A stretch of DNA of 64,000 nucleotides from contig NZ_FNRO01000012.1 of NCBI RefSeq assembly GCF_900107745.1, positions 1 to 64,000 of the forward strand, given 5' to 3'. Made by a program: the position numbers and the translations under genes. This DNA is from Variovorax sp. YR216 (GTDB lineage Bacteria; Pseudomonadota; Gammaproteobacteria; Burkholderiales; Burkholderiaceae_C). The notes under the pieces are model-generated. The model saw nothing but the letters and a program-made list of their open reading frames with translations, had not been told where the DNA came from and searched no databases. Positions 41,158 through 52,611 of this stretch are shown here, piece after piece (positions within the stretch are counted from its first letter, which is position 1; each line of letters opens with the position of its first letter).

Positions 41158-42141
41158 ATGAAAGCCATCGTCTGCCGCAATTTCGGGCCTGTCGACCAGC
41201 TCGACTACGCCGAGATCCCCGCCCGCCCGCTGCTGCCGCACGAAGTGCGTGTCCGCGTGCATGCCGCTGGCGTCAACTTCCCCGATTCGCTGAAGGTCGA
41301 GGGCCTGCACCAGATCAAGCCGCCGCTGCCCTGGGTGCCCGGCAGCGAGACGGGTGGCGTGGTCGAGGCAGTCGGCGCGGACGTCCGATCGGTCAAGGCC
41401 GGCGACCGCGTGATGGGCGTGTCCGACGCACGCGGCGGCGGCTTCGCCGAACAGATCGTGCTCGATGCGGCACGCGTGTTCGCGCTGCCCTCCGCCATGA
41501 CCTTCGAGGAAGCGGCTGCGACGCCAGTCGTCTACGGCACCACGCTCTACGCGCTCAAGCAACGCGGTCGCCTCGCCCCCGGTGAATGGCTTCTGGTGTT
41601 GGGCGCGGCCGGCGGCGTCGGCCTCGCTACCGTGCAGCTCGGCAAAGCCATGGGCGCGCGTGTGATCGCCGCCGCCAGCACGCCCGAGAAGCGCGCCCTG
41701 TGCCTCAAGCACGGCGCCGAACACGCCATCGACTACACACGGACCGATTGGCGCGAAGAGGTCAAGGCGCTCACCGGCGGACGCGGCGTGGACGTGGCCT
41801 ACGACCCGGTGGGCGGCGATGCTTTCGATGAGGCGGTGCGCTGCATGGCCTTCGACGGGCGCTACCTCGTGATCGGCTTCACCTCCGGCCGCATCCCCGA
41901 CATCAAGGTGAACTACCCGCTGGTGAAGGGCTTCGACATCCTCGGCGTGCGCTACGACGTGTGGCGCGACGGCAGTTGGACCGAGGCGCGCGCCAACCTG
42001 CAGCAGGTGCTGGACTACTACGAGCAGGGTTGCGTGCGCCCACTTGTCTCTGGCAGCTACCCGCTAGGACGCGCAGTGGAGGCGATGCGCAGCATCACCT
42101 CGCGAGGCACCACCGGCAAGGTGGTGCTGGTCACCGGCTGA
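41158..42141 (+). CDS. Zinc-free quinone oxidoreductase / enoyl reductase-like MDR protein
   Basis: 327 residues, medium-chain dehydrogenase/reductase fold. MKAIVCRNFGP is the usual start of the family; an ATG three codons earlier (41149) is an alternative and neither has a clear ribosome-binding site. The cofactor motif is VLGAAGGVGLATVQLGKAMG, with GVDVAYDPVGGDAFDEAVRC beyond it, and there are no zinc-ligand cysteines. NADPH-dependent reduction of a quinone or an enoyl/enone carbonyl is expected. Related to the protein at 55024-56019. Single-gene unit convergent with the GntR gene, 3 bp apart. Confidence 0.88.
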   Translation: MKAIVCRNFGPVDQLDYAEIPARPLLPHEVRVRVHAAGVNFPDSLKVEGLHQIKPPLPWVPGSETGGVVEAVGADVRSVKAGDRVMGVSDARGGGFAEQIVLDAARVFALPSAMTFEEAAATPVVYGTTLYALKQRGRLAPGEWLLVLGAAGGVGLATVQLGKAMGARVIAAASTPEKRALCLKHGAEHAIDYTRTDWREEVKALTGGRGVDVAYDPVGGDAFDEAVRCMAFDGRYLVIGFTSGRIPDIKVNYPLVKGFDILGVRYDVWRDGSWTEARANLQQVLDYYEQGCVRPLVSGSYPLGRAVEAMRSITSRGTTGKVVLVTG

Positions 42142-42144
42142 CCG

Positions 42145-42894
42145 CTATTTGGCAGCTCGCGTCGGGGGGCGCTTGTGTTTCTTGTCGCGCTCGCTGATGA
42201 GATATTCCGTCACCCTTCGCAGATGCTCTGCCATAGCGTCGGAGGCTGCCTGCGCATTGCGCTTTCGCATGAGGTCGAGCACGCGCTGGCGCACCACCAT
42301 GATGTCCTTGTTGGGGCGCGGGTCCACGGTGGCCAGCATCCCCCGGTACACCTCCGACAGGGCATCCACCATCATCAGCACCAGCGGGTTGTGCGTGGCC
42401 TGCGCGATGAGCCGGTAGAACTCGATCACCGACTGCGTATTGCGCGACGCGCGCCCCAGGCGAAACAGATCGGCGTGCAGGTCGATGTCGCGCTGGATCG
42501 CGTCGAACTCCTCGTTGGTCGCGCGCGGGCAGGCGAGACGGATCGCCACGCAGATGATCTCGGTGCGCGCCTCCATCACGTTCTCCAGAGAGGCCTGCGC
42601 GAGCGACACCATGTCCTGCACCGTCTGTGCAAGCCCGCCGCTGCCGCCGTTCCTGATGAAGAAGCCGCCCTGGATGCCCTTGCGCGCCTCCACCACGCCC
42701 GAGACCTCCAGGCTGCGCAACGCGTCGCGTGCCGCCGCGCGGCCGATGCCGAAGCGCTCGGCCAGCTCGCGCTCGCCGGGGAGCTGATCGCCCGGCTTCA
42801 GTTCGCCGCTCATCAACTGTTCACGAATGCGGTCGCACACGGCCTCGAAGCCACGGCGCGTGCGCACGGGTTGGAAGAGCGATTCGTTTGTCAT
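42145..42894 (-). CDS. GntR-family regulator, FadR subfamily (FCD domain)
   Basis: 249 residues: winged helix about 13-75 (RRGFEAVCDRIREQLMSG, LPGERELAERFGIGRAAARDALRSLEVSG, GGFFIRNG) and FCD domain about 90-235. The recognition helix differs (GIGRAAARDALRSLE, compared with VSRNTLREALRALE), so its half-site preference may differ slightly from the other three. It is transcribed away from the nine-gene acyl-CoA dehydrogenase operon with operator site 11 in between, the usual layout for a local repressor. Basic C-terminal tail (DKKHKRPPTRAAK). Confidence 0.92.
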   Translation of the reverse strand: MTNESLFQPVRTRRGFEAVCDRIREQLMSGELKPGDQLPGERELAERFGIGRAAARDALRSLEVSGVVEARKGIQGGFFIRNGGSGGLAQTVQDMVSLAQASLENVMEARTEIICVAIRLACPRATNEEFDAIQRDIDLHADLFRLGRASRNTQSVIEFYRLIAQATHNPLVLMMVDALSEVYRGMLATVDPRPNKDIMVVRQRVLDLMRKRNAQAASDAMAEHLRRVTEYLISERDKKHKRPPTRAAK

Positions 42895-42922
42895 GAAAGA
42901 TCCTTTTGAGGGTTCCGCAGTA

Positions 42923-42951
42923 TTGCATATTCATTGGTTGAACCATAAGAT
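42923..42951 (+). promoter_or_regulatory. Plus-strand promoter of the ACAD operon, operator in spacer
   Basis: TTGCAT (42923-42928), 17-bp spacer, TAAGAT (42946-42951). The expected start of transcription, near 42958, is only one or two bases before the ATG at 42960 and no ribosome-binding site is present, so this mRNA may be leaderless. Confidence 0.6.
42935..42945. promoter_or_regulatory. FadR-type operator (site 11)
   Basis: TGGTTGAACCA between divergent genes at 42894 (-, GntR) and 42960 (+, acyl-CoA dehydrogenase). It ends directly at the -10 box of the plus-strand promoter. Confidence 0.8.
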
Positions 42952-42959
42952 GATTCGCC

Positions 42960-44120
42960 ATGGACCTGGAACTCACACCTGAACAGCGCGCCTTCCGTGA
43001 CGAGGTGCGCACCTTCATCCGCGAAAACCTGCCTTCGGAGATCCGCGAACGCCTGCGCGCCGGCCATCCGCCGCGCAAGCAGGACACCGTGACCTGGCAG
43101 CGCATCCTCAACAAGCGCGGCTGGGCCGCGCCCCACTGGCCCAAACGCTACGGTGGCGCCGACCTCGGCCCGATGGAACGGCTGATCCTGCTCGACGAAA
43201 CCTATCGCGCCCCCGCTCCGCTGCCGCAGGTGTTCAACGTCGGCATGCTGGGGCCGGTGCTGATGAAGTTCGGCACGCCCGCACAGTGCGACTACTTCCT
43301 GCCGCGACTGGCAAATCTCGATATCTGGTTCTGCCAGGGTTTCTCGGAGCCCGGCTCCGGCTCCGACCTCGCGTCGCTGCGCACAGCCGCGCGCCGCGAA
43401 GGCGATCACTACCTCGTCAACGGCCAGAAGATCTGGACCACCACCGCGCATCTCGCCGATTGGGTATTCGCCCTGGTGCGCACCGATCCCGAAGCCCGCA
43501 AGCAGGAGGGCATCTCGTTCCTGTTGATCGACCTGCGAACCCCCGGCATCACGATCCGGCCGATCTACTCGATCGACGGGGAGCACCATCTCAACGAAGT
43601 CTTCTTCGACGAAGTGCGCGTGCCCGTTGCCAATCTGGTCGGCCAGGAAAACAAAGGCTGGGATTGCGCGAAGTTCCTGTTGTCGAACGAACGCACCGGC
43701 ATCGCCAACGTCGGCCTCTGCCGCGAACGACTCGACTACGCGCGCGAACTCGCCGGACGCTACACGCAGGCCGGCAAGCCGCTGCTCGACGACCCCAAGC
43801 TGCGCGCGGACATCGCCATGCTCGAGGCCGAGACGCGCGCACTGGAGATCACCAACTGGCGCTTCCTGCTCACCGACAGCGAACAGCGGCGCCTGCCCGC
43901 CTTCGCGTCGGTGCTCAAGCTCAAGGGCACCGAGCTGCAGCAGGAGATCAATGCGCTTCTCGCACGCATCGCCGGGCCGGGCGGGCTGGAGCGCCGTTCC
44001 GCGGACGAGGTCGCACACGGTCCGATCACACCGCGCTATTTCTATTCGCGCGCAGCGTCCATCTACGGCGGCACGACCGAAGTGCAGAAGGACATCCTGG
44101 CCAAGGCCATCGTCGGATAA
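42960..44120 (+). CDS. Acyl-CoA dehydrogenase, large subunit of a heteromeric type
   Basis: 386 residues, ACAD fold: N-terminal helical domain (LTPEQRAFRDEVRTFIREN), middle beta domain with CQGFSEPGSGSDLASL and GQKIWTTTAHLADWVF for FAD/substrate, and C-terminal helices ending YGGTTEVQKDILAKAIVG. Sequence and gene order (this gene, then a smaller ACAD eight bases on) match the two-subunit dehydrogenases such as PimC/PimD and FadE28/FadE29 that oxidise dicarboxylyl- or steroid-side-chain-CoA. It introduces the alpha-beta double bond and passes electrons to ETF. Leads a nine-gene operon. Confidence 0.9.
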   Translation: MDLELTPEQRAFRDEVRTFIRENLPSEIRERLRAGHPPRKQDTVTWQRILNKRGWAAPHWPKRYGGADLGPMERLILLDETYRAPAPLPQVFNVGMLGPVLMKFGTPAQCDYFLPRLANLDIWFCQGFSEPGSGSDLASLRTAARREGDHYLVNGQKIWTTTAHLADWVFALVRTDPEARKQEGISFLLIDLRTPGITIRPIYSIDGEHHLNEVFFDEVRVPVANLVGQENKGWDCAKFLLSNERTGIANVGLCRERLDYARELAGRYTQAGKPLLDDPKLRADIAMLEAETRALEITNWRFLLTDSEQRRLPAFASVLKLKGTELQQEINALLARIAGPGGLERRSADEVAHGPITPRYFYSRAASIYGGTTEVQKDILAKAIVG

Positions 44121-44127
44121 GGCAAAC

Positions 44128-45264
44128 ATGAATTTCGAACTGAACGAGGAACAGGCGGCGCTCACCGAGAGCCTTGCGCGCCTGCTGACCGACCGCTATG
44201 GCTTCGAGAAGCGTCGTGCGCTCACGGCCTCGGGCGCGGCGCATGACGAGAAGACCTGGGCTGGATTGGCCGAGCTGGGCCTGACGGCACTGCCGGTACC
44301 CGAGGCACTTGGCGGCTTCGGCGGCCGTGCGCGCGACCTGCTGCCGGTGATGCAGGCCTTCGGCCGCTCACTCTCGATGGAGCCGTTCCTGGCCAGCGCC
44401 GTGCTCGCAGGCACCGCGCTGCGCCTCGGTGCCGACGAGGCGATACAGACACAACTGCTCCCCCGCATGGCCAGCGGCGAGCTCGTGTCGGCCTGGGCGC
44501 ATGACGAACCCGCCGGCCGGCACGCGCCGCTGTGGGTGGAGACGCGTGCTGAACGCAAGGACGGCGGCTGGAAGCTCGATGGCATCAAGTCGAACGTGCT
44601 GGCCGGAGGACTGGCGAGGCACCTCATCGTGAGCGCGCGCGTCGCCGGTGCGCCGGCCGACGCGAATGGCTGCGCGTTGTTCCTCGTGGATGCGAAGGAC
44701 GCGGGCGTCGCGCTGCGCGAGTTCCGCCTGGTCGATGACACGATGGCGAGCGAACTGGTGCTGAAGCAGGCCGCAGCACAACCGTTGGCCAACCACGAAG
44801 ACTCGGCTCGCACCCGTCTTGCGATCGAAGGCACCGTGGCCGCAGGCATCGCCGCAGTGTGCGCCGACATGAGCGGGGCCGCACAGGCGGCCTTCGAACT
44901 CGCGATGGACTACCTGCGCACGCGCAAGCAGTTCGGCCGCCTGATCGGCGAGAACCAGGCGCTGCGCCACCGCGCTTCCGAGATGCTGGTCAGCCTCGAA
45001 ATGACGCGCAGCATGGCCATGGCGGCGGCCGTCGCGGCAGACGATGCCGGCGCGGTAGACAGCGCCCTCGACCTGCACCGCGCGAAGCTGTCCGTCGCCC
45101 GCAACGCACGCAACGTGGCGCACGGCGCAATCCAGCTCCACGGCGGCATCGGCATGACAGAGGAATACGCCGTCGGGCACTACCTGCGGCGCATCCACGT
45201 GCTCGATCAAATGTTCGGCGACGCCGACGCCCATGCCGCGCGCCTCGCGGCAGCCTTCCATTGA
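44128..45264 (+). CDS. Acyl-CoA dehydrogenase, small subunit of a heteromeric type
   Basis: 378 residues from ATG 44128. ACAD fold but with a weaker middle domain (VSAWAHDEPAGRHAPLW in place of the usual TEP-x-GSD loop) and a C-terminal part AMDYLRTRKQFGRLIGENQALRHRASEML, then AIQLHGGIGMTEEYAVGHYLRR. This asymmetry, in which one subunit keeps the FAD loop and the other the helical C-terminus, is expected of alpha2-beta2 dehydrogenases such as PimCD and ChsE. It should act only as a complex with the preceding gene product. Acceptor is ETF. Confidence 0.9.
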   Translation: MNFELNEEQAALTESLARLLTDRYGFEKRRALTASGAAHDEKTWAGLAELGLTALPVPEALGGFGGRARDLLPVMQAFGRSLSMEPFLASAVLAGTALRLGADEAIQTQLLPRMASGELVSAWAHDEPAGRHAPLWVETRAERKDGGWKLDGIKSNVLAGGLARHLIVSARVAGAPADANGCALFLVDAKDAGVALREFRLVDDTMASELVLKQAAAQPLANHEDSARTRLAIEGTVAAGIAAVCADMSGAAQAAFELAMDYLRTRKQFGRLIGENQALRHRASEMLVSLEMTRSMAMAAAVAADDAGAVDSALDLHRAKLSVARNARNVAHGAIQLHGGIGMTEEYAVGHYLRRIHVLDQMFGDADAHAARLAAAFH

Positions 45265-45275
45265 GATCTACACCG

Positions 45276-46808
45276 ATGAGCATCACTCCCATGATCTACC
45301 TCGACGGCCGCGGCGTGACGCGCGACGAGGTGCTGCGCGTGGCGCAGCAGGCAGCCACCGGCTTCGACGAGCTTGGCGTCAGCGAGGGCGACACCGTCGC
45401 CCTCCTGCTGCGCAACGACTTCGCCTTCTTCGAAGTGCAGCAGGCCGCAGCAGCAGTCGGCGCCTACGGCGTGCCGCTCAACTGGCATGGCCGCACGGAA
45501 GAGGTGATCTACGTGCTGGAAGACGCGAAGCCGAAGGTGCTGGTCGCGCATGCCGACCTGCTTGCACCGATCCGCGCACTCGTGCCCGCAGGCATCCGGG
45601 TCTTCGTGGTGCCGACACCCGAAGAGATCCAGCAGCGCTATGGCGTCCCGGCCGAACTCGCGCGGCCCCTGCCGGGCGACACGGTGTGGCGCGAATGGGC
45701 CGAGCGCTTCGAGCCGCTGCAGGCACCGCCGCGCCGCGCCCGCGCGACGATGATCTACACCTCCGGCACCACCGGGCATCCCAAAGGCGTGAAGCGCGAG
45801 CCCGCCACGCCCGAGGAAAGCAAGGCCTATGTCGAGCTGTTCGCCAGCGTGTACGGACTCAAGCCCGGGGTACGCGCGCTGGTGAGTGGCCCGCTCTACC
45901 ACGCATCCCCCAACGCCTACGGCCGGCAGGCGCTGATGACAGCAGACGTGCTGGTGCTGCAGTCCAAGTTCGATCCGGAAGAGACGCTTTCGCTGATCGA
46001 GAAGCACCGCATCGACAACGCGGTGATGGTGCCCACGATGTTCGTGCGCATGCTGAAGCTGCCGCCCGAGGTGCGCAACCGCTACGACGTGCGCTCGCTG
46101 CGATGGGTCACGCACACAGGCGCACCGTGTCCGCGCGAAGTCAAGAAGGAGCTGATGGACTGGTGGGGCCCGGTGGTCTACGAGACTTACGGCGGCACCG
46201 AAGTCGGCACCGCCACGCTCGCCACGCCTCAGGACTGGCTGGAACATCCCGGCTGCGTCGGCATGCCGACGCCCGGCACGCGCATGGCCTTCTACGACGA
46301 GGCGGGGCAGCGCCTGGCCGAGGGCGAGACCGGCGAGATCTTCGCCCGCGTCCCCGCCTATGCCGACTTCACCTATCTCAACCATGAGGAGAAGCGCAAG
46401 AGCGTGGAGCGGGACGGCCTCATCAGCCTGGGCGACGTGGGCTACATGAAGGAAGGCCGCCTCTACCTGTGCGATCGCCGATCGGACATGGTGATCTTCG
46501 GCGGCACCAACATCTACCCGGCCGAGATCGAGATGGTGCTGACCCAATGCCCCGGCGTGAAGGATTGCGCCGTGTTCGGCATTCCCGACGACGACTTCGG
46601 CGAATCGCTCGCAGCCGCGGTCGAGCGCATGCCCGGCGCAGAGGTCACGCCGGAGGACATCCGCGCCTACCTGCTCGAACGGCTCGCGAAGTTCAAGGTG
46701 CCCAAACGGATCGACTTCCACGACTCGCTGCCGCGCGAGGACAGCGGCAAGATCTTCAAGCGGCGATTGCGCGACCCGTTCTGGCAGAACGCCGGGCGCA
46801 GGATCTGA
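45276..46808 (+). CDS. AMP-forming acyl-CoA synthetase
   Basis: 510 residues, ANL superfamily, ATG at 45276. ATP loop MIYTSGTTGHPKG, adenine-site motif YETYGGTEVG, hinge SLGDVGYMKEGRLYLCDRRSDMVIFGGTNIYPAEIE, and C-terminal catalytic Lys in SGKIFKRRL. The N-terminal domain is short compared with other family members (about 50 residues fewer than the synthetase at 22426-24108). It produces the CoA thioester fed to the dehydrogenase pair encoded before it. Its substrate class resembles that of FadD3/FadD17-like or cyclohexane-carboxylate-CoA ligases, but this is only by general similarity. Confidence 0.9.
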   Translation: MSITPMIYLDGRGVTRDEVLRVAQQAATGFDELGVSEGDTVALLLRNDFAFFEVQQAAAAVGAYGVPLNWHGRTEEVIYVLEDAKPKVLVAHADLLAPIRALVPAGIRVFVVPTPEEIQQRYGVPAELARPLPGDTVWREWAERFEPLQAPPRRARATMIYTSGTTGHPKGVKREPATPEESKAYVELFASVYGLKPGVRALVSGPLYHASPNAYGRQALMTADVLVLQSKFDPEETLSLIEKHRIDNAVMVPTMFVRMLKLPPEVRNRYDVRSLRWVTHTGAPCPREVKKELMDWWGPVVYETYGGTEVGTATLATPQDWLEHPGCVGMPTPGTRMAFYDEAGQRLAEGETGEIFARVPAYADFTYLNHEEKRKSVERDGLISLGDVGYMKEGRLYLCDRRSDMVIFGGTNIYPAEIEMVLTQCPGVKDCAVFGIPDDDFGESLAAAVERMPGAEVTPEDIRAYLLERLAKFKVPKRIDFHDSLPREDSGKIFKRRLRDPFWQNAGRRI

Positions 46809-46818
46809 GGGCAGGTCC

Positions 46819-47697
46819 ATGGGCAAGTGGCTGCAATCCAGTGAACACCTCGTGTTCGAGGTGCGCGAGCGCGTCGCGCGCATCACCCTCAACCGGCCGG
46901 ACCGGCGCAATGCGCTGTCGTGGGAGTTGCTTACCGAGCTGCGCGCCGCGCTGCTCGAAGCGGATGACCTGCGCAGTGTGAGCGTGATCGTTCTCGAAGG
47001 CGCCGGTCCCGATTTCTGCGCGGGCTACGACATGAAGTCGGCTTACGCACGCTACGCCGCCGAAGGCGATGCTGCGCTCGACTACCGCAGCGGCAGCGGC
47101 TCCTTCGACGACGACGTCTGGAAGCTCGAGCGCTTCCAGGAACTGCTGCACACCGCCTTCGTGGTGCACAAGCCGGTGATCGCCAAGGTGCACGGCCATT
47201 GCGTGGCGGGCGGCACCGACCTCGCGCTCTACTGCGACATGGTGATCGCGGCAGACGACGCGCGCATCGGCTTCCCCGCGACGCGCGCCATGGGCTCGCC
47301 GCCCAACCACATGTGGATCTACAACGTCGGCCCGCAGTGGGCCAAGCGCCTGCTGTTGAGCGGCGACGTGGTGAGCGGCGCCGACGCGGCCCGCATCGGC
47401 CTGGTGGTTGCGAGTGCACCTGCGGCTAGGCTGGAGGAAGAGGTGTCGACGCTCGCGAATCGCCTCGCCACTGTCGACCCCGATCTGCTGGCGACCCAGA
47501 AGCGCATCGTCAACCTCGCACTCGAACTGGCCGGTGCCGGCACCCTGCCCCGTCTGGCAGCCGAGATGGATGCACGCGCCCATCTCTCGCGCGCGAAGAA
47601 GGACTTCGACGCCGAGGTCGCCGCGTTCGGATTCAAGGCTGCGGTGCGCAAGCGCGACGAGCCTTTCGGCGAGGGCGTCGCCCGGCCGAGCTGGTGA
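46819..47697 (+). CDS. Enoyl-CoA hydratase/isomerase-family protein with atypical active site
   Basis: 292 residues, crotonase fold: ARITLNRPDRRNALSWEL, DFCAGYDM for the oxyanion hole, HGHCVAGGTDLALYCDMVIAADDARIG and the GFPATRAMGSPPNHMW segment. In ordinary hydratases the latter two regions contribute two catalytic glutamates; here the second is replaced (PATRAMG), so a different reaction (for example isomerisation, hydrolysis or ring cleavage) is possible. The 30-residue C-terminal extension (KDFDAEVAAFGFKAAVRKRD) is typical of some crotonases in such operons. Fourth gene of the ACAD operon, 10 bp after the synthetase. Confidence 0.85.
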   Translation: MGKWLQSSEHLVFEVRERVARITLNRPDRRNALSWELLTELRAALLEADDLRSVSVIVLEGAGPDFCAGYDMKSAYARYAAEGDAALDYRSGSGSFDDDVWKLERFQELLHTAFVVHKPVIAKVHGHCVAGGTDLALYCDMVIAADDARIGFPATRAMGSPPNHMWIYNVGPQWAKRLLLSGDVVSGADAARIGLVVASAPAARLEEEVSTLANRLATVDPDLLATQKRIVNLALELAGAGTLPRLAAEMDARAHLSRAKKDFDAEVAAFGFKAAVRKRDEPFGEGVARPSW

Positions 47698-47725
47698 ATT
47701 TCCCCGGTCCTACAAGGAGACAAGC

Positions 47726-50698
<2,973 letters not shown>

Positions 50699-50711
50699 GG
50701 AGAACGACCCC

Positions 50712-51077
50712 ATGCCCGCCTTCGTCCCACCCGCCTCGACACTGCTGCAGGCCGCAGCCGACGACCTCGAACGCAATGTGCTGCCGGCACTCGCCGGATT
50801 CCCGCGCTTTCGCACGCGCGTCATCGTGAACGTGCTGCGACTGCTCACACGCGAACTCACGCTGGGCGATGCGGCCGATGCTGCCGAGCACGCGCGGCTG
50901 CAGGCGCTGCTCGACACGGACGACGAAGACCTGCCGGCGCTGCGCGCGGAACTGGCACGGCGCATCGAGTCCGGCGCAGCGGACCTCACTGACGACGCGC
51001 TGGTCCGGCATTTGCGCGAAAGCCTGCGCGAAGCATTGGCGATCGACAACCCCGCCTGGACCGCCGAACGCACGTGA
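50712..51077 (+). CDS. DUF6285 protein, small partner of the acyl-CoA kinase
   Basis: 121 residues, predicted all-alpha (PASTLLQAAADDLERNVLPAL, FRTRVIVNVLRLLTREL, RIESGAADLTDDALVRHLRESL). This small helical family sits almost always next to LvaA-type kinases, as LvaB does in the levulinate operon of P. putida, where it is needed for full kinase activity. The GAGGAGAACG box precedes its ATG, and the gene is 13 bp behind the kinase. Identification rests on size, helical pattern and position; no catalytic residue is evident. Confidence 0.78.
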   Translation: MPAFVPPASTLLQAAADDLERNVLPALAGFPRFRTRVIVNVLRLLTRELTLGDAADAAEHARLQALLDTDDEDLPALRAELARRIESGAADLTDDALVRHLRESLREALAIDNPAWTAERT

Positions 51078-51095
51078 ACTCCAAGTAGACAGAGC

Positions 51096-51790
51096 ATGCA
51101 TAACACCACCCGACGCAGGGCCCTGTGTGCCTTGGCCGCTGCCTCGCTCGCATTCGCCGGCGCTGCCAGCGCGCAGGACAGCACCCGCTGGCCCGACAGG
51201 CCGCTGCGCATCGTGATCCCCACGCCGCCGGGTGGCGCACTGGACGGCACCGCGCGCCTGATCGCCGAGCGCCTCGCAGGTTCACTCGGCCAGCCGGTGG
51301 TGGTCGACAACCGTGCCGGGGCCAACGGCACCATCGCCTATGGCGTGGTCGCCAAGGCGCCGCCGGACGGCTACACGAGGCGCCGGCCGTACAGGCGGCA
51401 CTTGGTGGACAGATCGCGGTGGTGATCGGCGCGGCCGGCACCCTCGCCGCCCAGGCACAGGCGGGTCAGATGAAGCTGCTGGCCGTCGCGCTGCCCAACC
51501 GGCTGAAGGACTCTCCGGACGTGCCCACTTTCGGTGAGCTGGGCTTTCCCGCGGTGAGTCTCTCGGGCTGGTCGGTGATGGCGGTCCCCTCGGGCACGCC
51601 CAAGCCGATCGTGGACCGGCTGTCGTCCGAGATCACCCGCATCGCTCAGACACCCGAGATATCGGCGCGAATCTTCGCCTACGGATTCCAGCCCGAGGGC
51701 GGCAGCTCCGACGCCGCCCGCCGCTTCGTGCAGGAAGAGACGACCCGCTGGACCGACGCCATCAAGGCGACCGGCATCACGATGGAGTGA
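51096..51790 (+). pseudogene. Bug-family solute receptor disrupted by an internal deletion
   Basis: The first 93 codons are a normal Bug N-terminus: a signal peptide, then WPDRPLRIVIPTPPGGALDGT, GQPVVVDNRAGANGT and PPDGYT. At about 51376 the sequence jumps straight to the part that should read GEAPAVQAALGGQIAVV, but in another reading frame; it then continues to a normal C-terminus (GYPAVSLSGW-like region, TGITME). About 110 residues are missing and the frame is broken, so translation ends after 109 codons at 51425. Last gene of the ACAD operon. Either a real inactivating deletion or an assembly error; reads across 51370-51385 would tell. Confidence 0.85.
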
Positions 51791-52611
51791 GAAGGCCCTC
51801 GCGGGCCCAGCGCCTGCCGGCCAGGCGCCCCGAGCGCGACAACGTGATGTACGCGTCGCACCCGTCGGCCCCACCGAAGCAGATGTTGGTGGTGGAGCGA
51901 TCCGGCATCGGAACCCGCTCGACCAGTGCGCCATTCGGGTCGACGCGGCGGCCCGCCGCATCGGCTTCGGCCCGCAAGACGGCATCGTTCAGGTCGAAGG
52001 CGCGGCGCGCGAGCGCAAGGCTGGCGCGCAACGCCAGCGGAGCATTGGCTGCCGCCAGCGCAGCGATACGCATCGCTTCGGGGATCAGGTGTTCAGGCGC
52101 CATCACTCGATTGACCAGGCCGAGGCGCAGTGCCTCGGAGGCGTCGATCGGCTCGCCGGTGGCGATCATCTCCAGCGCCGCGCCGCGCGGAATGCTGCGC
52201 GGCAGCCGCCACACGCCACCTGCGGTCGCAGCCAGACCGCGCTTGACCTCCGGCAGGGCGAACACTGCATCGACCGATGCGATCGCGAAGTCGCAGGCCA
52301 GCACGAGCTCGAACCCGCCGGCGACCGCCGCGCCGTTCACCGCCGCGATCCGCGGCTTCTCGCGCCGGGCATGCACGAAGCCAGCGAAACCGCCTTCGGA
52401 TGTGGAGCGTCCGCCGGGCGCGGAGCCGCTCGCCAGTTCCTTGGGATCGGCACCGGCGCAGAAGGCCTTGTCGCCGGCACCGGTCAGGATCGCAACCTGC
52501 ACCGAAGCGTCGCGCTCGACCTCGGCCACGATTGATCGCGTTTCGCGCCTGGGGCCGGTTGATCGTGATGAGCGCGACGCCGTCGTGGTGCTCGCGCAGC
52601 ACGACGCTCAT
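51777..52611 (-). pseudogene. Enoyl-CoA hydratase remnant fused to a gluconolactonase (SMP-30) C-terminus
   Basis: Three pieces can be read. From ATG 52611: SVVLREHHDGVALITINRPQ, a normal crotonase N-terminus. At about 52530 the frame shifts and some 15 residues are missing; the frame then continues VERDASVQVAILTGAGDKAFCAGADPKEL through AAVNGAAVAGGFELVLACDFAIA and on to AEADAAGRRV. At about 51942 it turns abruptly into DPNGALVERVPMPDRSTTNICFGGADGCDAYITLSRSGRLAG, which is the C-terminus of an SMP-30/gluconolactonase-type protein. So two deletions have merged parts of two genes. Product unlikely to be active. Overlaps the CoA-transferase stop by ATGA and the broken Bug gene by 14 bp. Confidence 0.85.
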
